From Mucilaginibacter_A sp965201005 (GTDB taxonomy: Bacteria; Bacteroidota; Bacteroidia; Sphingobacteriales; Sphingobacteriaceae), in NCBI RefSeq assembly GCF_965201005.1, contig NZ_OZ241747.1, forward strand, positions 3,348,001-3,412,000: DNA of 64,000 bases, read 5' to 3'. A model generated the notes under the pieces. It ran no database searches. It was given only the letters and a program-made list of their open reading frames with translations, and was not told where the DNA came from. Made by a program: the position numbers and the translations under genes. Below, in pieces: positions 52,494 to 59,554 of the stretch (positions within the stretch are counted from its first letter, which is position 1; every line of letters starts with the position of its first letter).

Positions 52494-52600
52494 CCAGGAT
52501 TGATCAGAATTTGAGAATAAGGCAGAACGCTTCTTTTACACTATAAAATTTAACCAGAATTAATAGAATTTAAGAATTAACAGGATGCTGTTTTACAATA
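52484..52600 (+). repeat. Diverged tandem duplication holding one A-like and one B-like 12-mer
   Basis: TTTAACCAGGATTGATCAGA (from about 52490) and TTTAACCAGAATTAATAGAA (from about 52547) begin two units of about 57 bp. The first contains ACGCTTCTTTTA (52527), the second ATGCTGTTTTAC (52584), at the same place. Confidence 0.6.
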
Positions 52601-52601
52601 T

Positions 52602-52678
52602 AAAATCTGTGGAATCATTTTCAATCTTAGAAATAATTCTAAAAAATCTGTGAAATCATATAAAAATCTGTGAAATCA
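52602..52678 (+). repeat. Three short direct repeats
   Basis: AAAATCTGTGGAATCA and two copies of AAAAATCTGTGAAATCA (about 52602, 52643, 52662) lie between the two TldD-family genes. Confidence 0.6.
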
Positions 52679-52689
52679 AAATAAAAAAC

Positions 52690-54021
52690 ATGGCGATATT
52701 AACTAAAGAAGAAGCCCAAACGATACTCAAAAAAGTACTTGGTTTTTCTAAGGCGGATGAATGTGAGGTTGGTTTAGCCGGTCGGGAAGGCGGCAACATC
52801 CGTTATGCCCGCAACGGCGTTTCTACCGCTGGCGATATCAGCTCGCTTGGGCTGGCGGTAACTTCAACATTTGGCAAAAAATCGGCAACTTCTACTATAG
52901 ATCAGTTTGATGACCAATCGCTGCAAACGGTTGTAAAACGATCTGAAGAACTGGCCCGCCTCGCCCCGGAAAACCCGGAACACATGCCCCTGGCCGGTCC
53001 GCAGGATTTCCCTGACGGTATTGGTTATGTACCTGAAACCGCAGCCATGACACCGGACACACGTGCCGATTTAGTGGCCAAAAGCATTCAGGTTTGTAAA
53101 GATGCCAGTTTGCAGGCGGCAGGTTTCCTCGAAAACACAACCGGTTTTAATGCCTTTATGAACTCTAAAGGCTTATTTGGCTATGATAAAGATACCGACG
53201 TAATATTTTCGGTAACTACGCGCAATGCAGCAGGTACGGCTTCGGGTTATGCAGCCCGCGGTTTTAACGACATCAGCAAGCTGGACACCTTATCCGCTAC
53301 CAAAATTGCAGCAACCAAAGCCAATCGTTCTTTGGGTGCCAAAGCCATCGAACCCGGAAAATATACGGTAATTCTGGAACCAGTTGCCGCAACCTATATG
53401 CTGGAAAATATGTTTCGGTTTGATGCGCGTCAGGCAGATGAAGGCCGCAGTTTTTTAAGCAAACCGGGTGGCGGTACACGTTTGGGCGAGAAGTTGATGG
53501 ACGAAAAAGTGACCATTTACTCTGACCCTTACAATACCGAATTGCCCGGAAATACCTGGAACCGGGATGGCGAAAAGCTGGAAAAAACCACCTGGATTGA
53601 TAAAGGTGTGGTTAAAAACCTGAGTTATTCGCGCTATTGGGCTGAGAAAAAAGGCGTAAAACCGTTGCCTGGCCCAAGCAATATCATTATGGAAGGCGGC
53701 ACGGCATCTATTGAAGATCTGATTAAAAGTACGGAGCGCGGTATTTTGGTTTCGAGGCTTTGGTACATCCGGATGGTAGATCAGCAAACACTGCTTTTGA
53801 CCGGCCTGACCCGTGATGGTACGTTTTATATTGAAAACGGAAAAATCATGTACCCGGTAAAAAATTTCCGATTCAATGAAAGTCCGGTTATTATGCTGAA
53901 CAACGTAGAAGCTTTGGGCAAACCGGAGCGCAGCATCAGTGTAGAATCTTACCGCAGCTATCTGATCCCGCCGATGAAAATTCGGGATTTTACCTTCAGT
54001 TCGCTGTCGGACGCGGTATAA
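52690..54021 (+). CDS. TldD/PmbA family protein, TldE-type
   Basis: A 443-residue PmbA/TldE-like protein without a signal peptide. GGNIRYARNGVSTAGDISSLGLAVTSTFG at residues 34-62 and EPGKYTVILEPVAATYMLENMF near 220 match the family; the HExxxH zinc motif of the catalytic partner is absent, as expected for TldE. The two would form the heterodimer, though only the upstream partner seems exported, which is odd and may mean that the first start or signal assignment is wrong. Confidence 0.88.
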   Translation: MAILTKEEAQTILKKVLGFSKADECEVGLAGREGGNIRYARNGVSTAGDISSLGLAVTSTFGKKSATSTIDQFDDQSLQTVVKRSEELARLAPENPEHMPLAGPQDFPDGIGYVPETAAMTPDTRADLVAKSIQVCKDASLQAAGFLENTTGFNAFMNSKGLFGYDKDTDVIFSVTTRNAAGTASGYAARGFNDISKLDTLSATKIAATKANRSLGAKAIEPGKYTVILEPVAATYMLENMFRFDARQADEGRSFLSKPGGGTRLGEKLMDEKVTIYSDPYNTELPGNTWNRDGEKLEKTTWIDKGVVKNLSYSRYWAEKKGVKPLPGPSNIIMEGGTASIEDLIKSTERGILVSRLWYIRMVDQQTLLLTGLTRDGTFYIENGKIMYPVKNFRFNESPVIMLNNVEALGKPERSISVESYRSYLIPPMKIRDFTFSSLSDAV

Positions 54022-54039
54022 ATCCTCAAAAATATGTCA

Positions 54040-54079
54040 TAAAAGAAGCACGGTCAGGACGATCGTGCTTCTTTATTTA
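54040..54079 (+). terminator. Intrinsic terminator built from a 12-mer variant
   Basis: ATAAAAGAAGCACG and CGTGCTTCTTTATTT form a stem around GTCAGGACGAT, with a T-rich tail, 19 bp after the TldE-like stop. The stem is a GCAC version of the dispersed word, which shows how pairs can serve as terminators. Confidence 0.8.
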
Positions 54080-54241
54080 TAGCATTTGTGAAAACCAAAA
54101 ACTACTTTCATTTTTAAAATGTTTTTAACAACTGCTTTACGCAAAAAGGACGCATCAACCCAAAAAACTTTGCTTGTTCAGTTATGCTGATTTTTCTGCG
54201 TGTTTACCGTTTTTAAGGAAATATACCCTAAAAAACACCGA

Positions 54242-54253
54242 TAAAAGAAGTAT
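54242..54253 (+). repeat. Dispersed 12-mer, A type (GTAT form)
   Basis: TAAAAGAAGTAT preceded by AAAAAACACCGA, one base beyond the stop codon of the DUF4350-like gene. Confidence 0.78.
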
Positions 54254-54254
54254 T

Positions 54255-55025
54255 TTATTTCATCAGCCATTTTACCAAATCCGCCGCAGCTTTATCATTA
54301 TCGAAACCTGCTGGCAAACGGCCATTCACGTATTCATTGTACAACCATGGGTCTCCTACGGCCACCACTTTTCCTTTACCAAAGTTTGCTTCCGCAATGA
54401 TCACGGCACTACCCGAATAAAGTAAAGCTTCGGCTGGTTTTTTAACAGTGATGGAGCAGGCATCTTTCATAAAAATTTTTGCGGCTGTTTTAAAAACCGG
54501 ATTATTTACGGGTATAACGGCACCATCTGCAAAATGCTGATCATCAGTTACATGGTTGATCATCTGATTGTTAAAGTGCATCCCAAACTTTTCTGCAAGT
54601 TTGTTAAAATTCGGCAGTTCAACATTGGCACTGTCATTGGCAAAAAGCAGCAATGTTCCGCCTGCTTTTACCCATTGGGCAATCACGTTTGCATCAGCCT
54701 GACTAATATATTTTGGGTCCGGACTTTCTTTTTTTGTGTCGGGATCAACAATAATGTAAACAGTCGTTTTTTTGAGCTTATTCAGCGTTGGTTCTTCATA
54801 AAGCGTTTGCAGCCGGGCACCGTTGTTTTTAAAAATCTCCCCGAATATGGAAAAACCATTATTGTCTTTTTCTTCCCATTTGTAGTGAAAAGATTGTACC
54901 GCACCGTCTGCCGTTTTGCGGTGCTCGTTATTAAAGTAAGAATCGAGTGTTACTACTTTTTCCTGAGCCTTTGCCCGGGCAACAAAAGCAGCCACAAAAG
55001 CCAATGTTAAAAACAGTTTGTTCAT
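54255..55025 (-). CDS. Secreted DUF4350-like protein of the uronate cluster
   Basis: A 256-residue protein with signal peptide (LFLTLAFVAAFVARAKAQ). The flavodoxin/ThuA-like core is visible as LDSYFNNEHRK near residue 27, TTVYIIVDPDTKKESPDPKYIS near 85 and WVKAGGTLLLFANDSAN near 120. This module occurs fused to or next to unsaturated rhamnogalacturonyl hydrolases, so a role in pectin breakdown is plausible; no activity is known. ATG at 55025 is used. It lies downstream of kduI, separated by a long 12-mer element. Confidence 0.75.
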   Translation of the reverse strand: MNKLFLTLAFVAAFVARAKAQEKVVTLDSYFNNEHRKTADGAVQSFHYKWEEKDNNGFSIFGEIFKNNGARLQTLYEEPTLNKLKKTTVYIIVDPDTKKESPDPKYISQADANVIAQWVKAGGTLLLFANDSANVELPNFNKLAEKFGMHFNNQMINHVTDDQHFADGAVIPVNNPVFKTAAKIFMKDACSITVKKPAEALLYSGSAVIIAEANFGKGKVVAVGDPWLYNEYVNGRLPAGFDNDKAAADLVKWLMK

Positions 55026-55130
55026 GCTGATGAATTTAAAGATACGCTTGTGTTTTTGTTGAAAAATGTTTTCATGCAGATTCAAATCGCTGTTTGATAA
55101 GCTTTTAAAAAATGATTAAATTGATTTGTC

Positions 55131-55215
55131 ATGCTTCTTTTATCACCTAAAATCTGGTAATTTTTTTCAATGGCCAAAACCGAAAACCCTAAATTTACAG
55201 GCATAAAAGAAGCAT
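55131..55215. repeat. Long paired 12-mer element, 85 bp
   Basis: ATGCTTCTTTTATCACCTAA begins the left arm; CTAAATTTACAGGCA then TAAAAGAAGCAT (55204-55215) ends the right. It lies between two minus-strand genes. Confidence 0.82.
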
Positions 55216-55237
55216 CTGATTGTTGCTGATAAAAACC

Positions 55238-56068
55238 TTACCGCAAATCGCCGATAGCAACGGGATCCATATCGCTGTAAACTAAGTTTTCGCCGGCCAT
55301 CCCCCAGATAAACCCATAACATGCTGTGCCACAGCCAGAATGTATTGACCATGGCGGGGAAATTATGGCTTGGTTATTGGCCACGACAAGATGTCGCGTT
55401 TCCTGCGGCTCGCCCATAAAATGGATTACGCGGTGCTCTTCGGGCATGTCAAAATAAAAATAAGCCTCTGTACGGCGTGTGTGCGTGTGCGCCGGCATGG
55501 TGTTCCAAACGCTTCCGGGGCTTAAAATGGTCAGGCCCATCACCAATTGGCAGCTTTTCAGGCCGTCCAAATGAATATACCGATAAATTGTTCTGTGGTT
55601 TGCAGTTTCCTGTGCGCCCATTGTTCCGGGTGAAGCTTCGTCCTTAGTCATTTTTTTTGAAGGATAAGTTTGATGTACCGATGCAGAAAGCAGGTAAAAC
55701 AAAGCAGGATCAGCCGGGTCGTTGCTCTTGAAAACAACATTTTTGGTACCTTTTCCGAGGTAAACGCAAGTCAGTTTTTCCAAATCGAAAGTTACGCCGT
55801 CGGCCTCAACCTGTCCGGCGCCGCCAACATTGATGATGCCTATTTCGCGTCTTTCCAGGAAATATTCTGCCCTTAGTTCCGGATGGTTTTCCAGTTTAAT
55901 TGTTTTCGTTACCGGTTTTGCCCCGCCAATGATCATCCGGTCGTAATGCGAGTAAACCAATTTTACTTCATCATCAACCATCAGGTTTTGTGCGAGAAAA
56001 TTTGAACGCAATTCCTCCGTGTCCATTTCGCTAGTCTCTTTCGGGCTGTTTTGAAATCTTATTTCCAT
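55238..56068 (-). CDS. kduI: 5-dehydro-4-deoxy-D-glucuronate isomerase
   Basis: A 276-residue cupin enzyme that converts 5-keto-4-deoxyuronate to 2,5-diketo-3-deoxygluconate in pectin/uronate breakdown, cytosolic. The zinc ligands are visible in MPAHTHTRRTEAYFYFD near residue 195 and IHSGCGTACYGFIWGMAGEN near 245; the N-terminus and final MDPVAIGDLR are typical. An A-type 12-mer ends four bases from its ATG. It is followed in the reaction order by the kduD product, encoded 27 bp upstream. Confidence 0.95.
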   Translation of the reverse strand: MEIRFQNSPKETSEMDTEELRSNFLAQNLMVDDEVKLVYSHYDRMIIGGAKPVTKTIKLENHPELRAEYFLERREIGIINVGGAGQVEADGVTFDLEKLTCVYLGKGTKNVVFKSNDPADPALFYLLSASVHQTYPSKKMTKDEASPGTMGAQETANHRTIYRYIHLDGLKSCQLVMGLTILSPGSVWNTMPAHTHTRRTEAYFYFDMPEEHRVIHFMGEPQETRHLVVANNQAIISPPWSIHSGCGTACYGFIWGMAGENLVYSDMDPVAIGDLR

Positions 56069-56072
56069 TTTG

Positions 56073-56084
56073 ATACTTCTTTTA
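56073..56084 (-). repeat. Dispersed 12-mer, A type (GTAT form), near a start codon
   Basis: ATACTTCTTTTA followed by TCGGTATAATTTTAG, in the 27-bp kduD/kduI gap. Confidence 0.78.
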
Positions 56085-56095
56085 TCGGTATAATT

Positions 56096-56863
56096 TTAGC
56101 GGCCCATCCATCCGCCATCCACAGTTAAAATTGTTCCGTGAACATAATCTGCAGCAGCAGAAGCAAGAAACACGGCCGGGCCTTTAAAATCTTCTGCTTC
56201 TCCCCAGCGGTTTGCCGGGATGCGTGATAAAATGGCATTGCTCCGGTCCGGGTCATTCCGCAAAGCTTCCGTATTATCGGTGGCGATATACCCGGGCGCA
56301 ATCCCATTTACGTTGATGCCTTTTGATGCCCATTCGTTGGACAAAGCTTTGATCAAACTGCCCAGAGCCGCTTTGCTGGCCGCATAACCGGGAACGTTGA
56401 TACCGCCCTGAAAAGTAAGCAAAGAACAGGTAAAAATGATTTTGCCCGAACCTTGTTCCAGCATTCTTTTTCCAATCTCCCTGGCCAAGATAAAAGGCGT
56501 ATCCAGGTTTACGGCCATTACTTTGTCCCACATTTCATCCGGATGTTCGGCAGCAGGTTTACGCAAGATCATGCCGGCGTTGTTGATCAGGATGTCGATT
56601 TTGGGATTTTTAGTGAAAAGTTTTTCTAAAAACCCGTACAGTTTCCTACGATCAGAAAAATCGGCCTGGTACGCTTTAAACTTCCTGCCCAAAGCGGTGA
56701 TTTCTTTTTCTGTTTCACTCCCTTCCAGTTCCAACGAAGCCGAAACTCCAATTACATCTGCACCGGCTTCGGCCATGGCAACGGCCATTGCTTTGCCGAT
56801 ACCGCGGTTACAGCCGGTTGCCAAAACAACTTTCCCGGTCAGGTCAAATAAGTTATTTTCCAT
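56096..56863 (-). CDS. kduD: 2-dehydro-3-deoxy-D-gluconate 5-dehydrogenase
   Basis: A 255-residue short-chain dehydrogenase that reduces 2,5-diketo-3-deoxygluconate to 2-keto-3-deoxygluconate. Cofactor motif VVLATGCNRGIGKAMAVAMA near residue 12, DILINNAGMI near 88 and catalytic VPGYAASKAALGSL near 155. Adjacency to kduI makes the assignment firm. It is the first gene of the uronate operon. Confidence 0.94.
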   Translation of the reverse strand: MENNLFDLTGKVVLATGCNRGIGKAMAVAMAEAGADVIGVSASLELEGSETEKEITALGRKFKAYQADFSDRRKLYGFLEKLFTKNPKIDILINNAGMILRKPAAEHPDEMWDKVMAVNLDTPFILAREIGKRMLEQGSGKIIFTCSLLTFQGGINVPGYAASKAALGSLIKALSNEWASKGINVNGIAPGYIATDNTEALRNDPDRSNAILSRIPANRWGEAEDFKGPAVFLASAAADYVHGTILTVDGGWMGR

Positions 56864-57110
56864 TAGGTATAATATTGGTTTTGGGGTTGAATATAGCTGA
56901 TGTATTGTTATAAAAACATATCAATGCAAGTTACGAACTCAGTATCAACAATAGATGACAAAAAATGAAGGGTTCCTGACGGGCATAAACTCTTTTTAAC
57001 CAATTTTAAATATATCACCATAAAGGCAACACAAATAACACATTAAATTTTGCAAAAGCTTGTTGATGAGATATTTAGCGTTAAACTAATTCTGCAACAA
57101 AAAAACACCA
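56864..57110. other. Gene-free upstream region of kduD
   Basis: A/T-rich, no convincing frame or RNA gene. It should hold the kduD promoter and any uronate-responsive operator, but no clear palindromic operator was found. Confidence 0.45.
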
Positions 57111-57206
57111 ATACTTCTTTTAGCACTATAAATTTGGTGGTTTGTATCGCATCTTTATAAAAAAACAAATCCTGCTTCAGCAGATTTCAGGCGGCAAAAG
57201 AAGCAT
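57111..57206. repeat. Long paired 12-mer element, 96 bp
   Basis: ATACTTCTTTTAGCACTATA begins the left arm; the right end reads CAAAAGAAGCAT (57195-57206), one base from consensus. A separate small stem (CCTGCTTCAGCAGATTTCAG region) lies in the middle. Confidence 0.75.
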
Positions 57207-57359
57207 GCAACTGCCGTCGATGAAAATTAAATCAGCTTTTTTGAGGAGATAAATTATCAGACAATCAAAACTGCTTTTTAAAAAGAAAAATATAAATTAT
57301 TGGAAGTGCTTGGTTTGAAACTAAGGGCAAACCAATAAAAAATTGATTTGCCGCCGTAG

Positions 57360-57433
57360 TAGCGGGGAGCAGGATCGAACTGCCGACCTTAGGGTTATGA
57401 ATCCTACGCTCTAACCATCTGAGCTACCCCGCC
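57360..57433 (-). tRNA. tRNA-Met (CAT), probably elongator
   Basis: Minus-strand cloverleaf of 74 nt: acceptor GGCGGGG pairs with CCCCGCT, D-arm GCTC/GAGC, anticodon loop TTCATAA with CAT, T-arm GGCAG/CTGCT around TTCGATC, discriminator A. CCA is not encoded. The 5' end and D-loop fit elongator tRNA-Met rather than initiator (no run of three G-C pairs in the anticodon stem) or lysidine tRNA-Ile. Confidence 0.93.
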
Positions 57434-57450
57434 TCGTTTTTAAGAGGCTG

Positions 57451-57458
57451 CAAATATA
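57451..57458 (-). promoter_or_regulatory. -7 box for the tRNA gene
   Basis: On the minus strand TATATTTG fits the Bacteroidota TAnnTTTG box and lies 17 bp before the tRNA 5' end, so transcription would start about 10 bp before the mature end. No perfect TTTG -33 box was seen. Confidence 0.55.
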
Positions 57459-57531
57459 CCAGAAATTAGTTTTAATAAGAAAATTTGTTAAAATTTACAT
57501 TTTCTACCTAAAAACTTTCGTATAAGAACAT

Positions 57532-57912
57532 ATGAGTGATAAGAAGAAATTTAAAATTGAGTACGAAATCAAGTCCTCCCCCAAAATATTGTACAGCTTT
57601 TTAAGCGAGCCAAATGGCCTGGCACAATGGTTTGCAGATGATGTAACGTTTAAAGATCAGGTTTATACTTTTTCCTGGGACGGCGAAACGCAAAACGCCA
57701 AACTGCTGGCCATGAAAGAAAATAAATTTGTGCGTTTCCGCTGGACGGATGATGACCCACAGGTTTATTTCGAGATGGAAATCATTCAGGATGAGTTGAC
57801 TAACGACGTTGCTTTAGGCATCACCGATTTTGCTACAGAAGAAAACATCAATGAGCGCACTTTGATCTGGAACAACCAGATTGCTTACCTTATCGGCGTT
57901 TTAGGTGCCTGA
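57532..57912 (+). CDS. START-like (AHSA1/SRPBCC-type) domain protein
   Basis: A 126-residue cytosolic protein. FKIEYEIKSSPKILYSFLSEPNGLAQWFADDV at residues 6-37 opens the helix-grip fold, and VRFRWTDDDPQVYFEMEI continues it. This is the Bacteroidota START-like subgroup; ligand unknown. The stop TGA falls at the first bases of a near-match 12-mer (TGAAAACAGCAT, 57910). The next gene begins 28 bp later and may be co-transcribed. Confidence 0.87.
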   Translation: MSDKKKFKIEYEIKSSPKILYSFLSEPNGLAQWFADDVTFKDQVYTFSWDGETQNAKLLAMKENKFVRFRWTDDDPQVYFEMEIIQDELTNDVALGITDFATEENINERTLIWNNQIAYLIGVLGA

Positions 57913-57940
57913 AAACAGCATCAACAAAACAGATTGATAC

Positions 57941-59392
57941 GTGAAAAAGATACATAAACTGATTTTAAAGGCATTTATCCAGCCGTTTTTCGTCACGTTC
58001 TTTATTGTGATGTTTGTGCTGCTGATGCTTTTTTTGTTCAAGTATATTGATGATTTGATTGGAAAAGGCTTTGAGTGGTACATTATCCTGGAGTTGATGA
58101 TGTACGCCTCGGCAACTAATGTGGCCATGGCTTTGCCGCTTTCCATTTTACTTTCTTCCATCATGACGTTTGGCAGTTTGGGCGAAAACTACGAGTTGGT
58201 AGCTATCAAATCTGCCGGCGTGCCGCTCAGCCGCGCTATGTATCCGATGGTATTGATGGTTACTTTTCTCAGTATCAGTGCGTTTATTTTTTCTGATTAC
58301 ATGCTGCCGGTGGCCAATCTTAAATATTTTTCGCTATTATATGATGCCCGTCAGCAAAAATCCACCAACTTATTGCCCGAAGGTATTTTTAGCAACAGTT
58401 TCCCCAATTATACAATCCGGGTGCACAAAAAAGACCCGGACGGTGTGAGGCTTTACGGCATGATGATTTATGAAAAAAACCCATCAACCGGAAACAACAA
58501 CGTGATTTTTGCCAAAGAAGGCAGTATGTACCGCACGCCTGACGATTCTTTTTTGGTGCTGAAACTTAAAGATGGGATCCGTTACGAAGAAACCAGCGGC
58601 GATAAAGGCTATAACCCACGGCAGCGTTTAACCCGTTTGCGCTTTAAAGAAACAGAGCAAAAGTTTGACCTTTCTAACATGAAATTTAAAAGGACAAACG
58701 AAAGCGAGTTTAAAAGTGCTTACCAGATGATGAATCTGAAGCAATTAAAACAGGCACGTAAAGAGATCGAATTTAAGCTGGACAGCGGTTTAAGTACCGA
58801 ATTCAGGACCTTTAGTCCGTATGTGAAGTATTTTTCTGTTCCGCATCAAACCAAACCTAACCAAGTTAAATATAAACTGGCCGCAAACCTGCTGAACACA
58901 TTTAAACCCGAAGAGCGCTTGAGTACTGTTGGAGCCGCTTTGGGCGAGGCACGATCATTACAGGAAACCATTGTCTCGAAAATTGAAATGCGGAAAGGGG
59001 CTGCGGAAAATGTTCGGCGTACAAAAGTAGAATATCAGCGAAAATTTACCTTATCTGCCGCTTGTTTGGTTTTGTTTTTGATTGGTGCGCCGCTTGGTGC
59101 CATCATCCGCAAAGGTGGTTTGGGCTTGCCGGTGGTGGTTTCGGTTGCGTTTTTCCTGATTTACCATATCATTTCTACCATCGGCGAAAAATCGGCCAAA
59201 GACGGAAATGTTTCGCCGGTTGTAGGCATGTGGATTGCCATTGTGGTTTTAACGCCGCTGGGCTTTTTTTTAACGTATAAAGCGGCTACAGATTCTGCCC
59301 TGTTTGATGTGGACATTTACAAAAAGTTTTTTGTGCGGATTATTGACCAGACATCCAAACGTTTTAAAAAAACCCGGACAAGTATTGGCTAA
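57941..59392 (+). CDS. LptF/LptG-type permease (YjgP/YjgQ family)
   Basis: A 483-residue inner-membrane protein of the LPS-export permease family: FIQPFFVTFFIVMFVLLMLFLFKYIDDLIGKG at residues 12-43, further helices to residue 125 (LPLSILLSSIMTFGSLGENYELVAIKSAGVPL), a large periplasmic domain, then three C-terminal helices with LFLIGAPLGAIIRKGGLGLPVVVSVAFFLIYHI. With LptB it drives lipopolysaccharide out of the inner membrane. The start is GTG at 57941. LptF and LptG cannot be told apart here; the central domain is larger than usual. Confidence 0.9.
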   Translation: MKKIHKLILKAFIQPFFVTFFIVMFVLLMLFLFKYIDDLIGKGFEWYIILELMMYASATNVAMALPLSILLSSIMTFGSLGENYELVAIKSAGVPLSRAMYPMVLMVTFLSISAFIFSDYMLPVANLKYFSLLYDARQQKSTNLLPEGIFSNSFPNYTIRVHKKDPDGVRLYGMMIYEKNPSTGNNNVIFAKEGSMYRTPDDSFLVLKLKDGIRYEETSGDKGYNPRQRLTRLRFKETEQKFDLSNMKFKRTNESEFKSAYQMMNLKQLKQARKEIEFKLDSGLSTEFRTFSPYVKYFSVPHQTKPNQVKYKLAANLLNTFKPEERLSTVGAALGEARSLQETIVSKIEMRKGAAENVRRTKVEYQRKFTLSAACLVLFLIGAPLGAIIRKGGLGLPVVVSVAFFLIYHIISTIGEKSAKDGNVSPVVGMWIAIVVLTPLGFFLTYKAATDSALFDVDIYKKFFVRIIDQTSKRFKKTRTSIG

Positions 59393-59435
59393 TGCTGTTT
59401 TTATCACCCCAAATTTAGGCCGATAAAAACAGCAT
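59392..59435. repeat. Compact 44-bp palindrome of two B-type 12-mers
   Basis: ATGCTGTTTTTA (59392-59403) and TAAAAACAGCAT (59424-59435) flank TCACCCCAAATTTAGGCCGA. It follows the permease stop directly, is the cleanest compact palindrome and is a likely terminator. Confidence 0.82.
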
Positions 59436-59554
59436 TGGTTTGAATTGACAATCGCCCGACGGCTTCAACCGGATTAATATTTAGTTTTGCACCAAACAGA
59501 TATATTTTTTGGTGATCTGCTTAAGCAAAACTATTTTTTCATAATCCTTATACC

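Noticed and set aside
42262..54021. Defence island in the MoxR/DUF58/BatA/TldD region
   Set aside because: The genes fit the known Bacteroidota MoxR-BatA-type cluster; there is no nuclease, methylase or nucleotide-signalling gene with them.
59436..59554. FMN riboswitch before ribBA
   Set aside because: The leader is short and lacks the conserved RFN blocks; no matching stems could be drawn.
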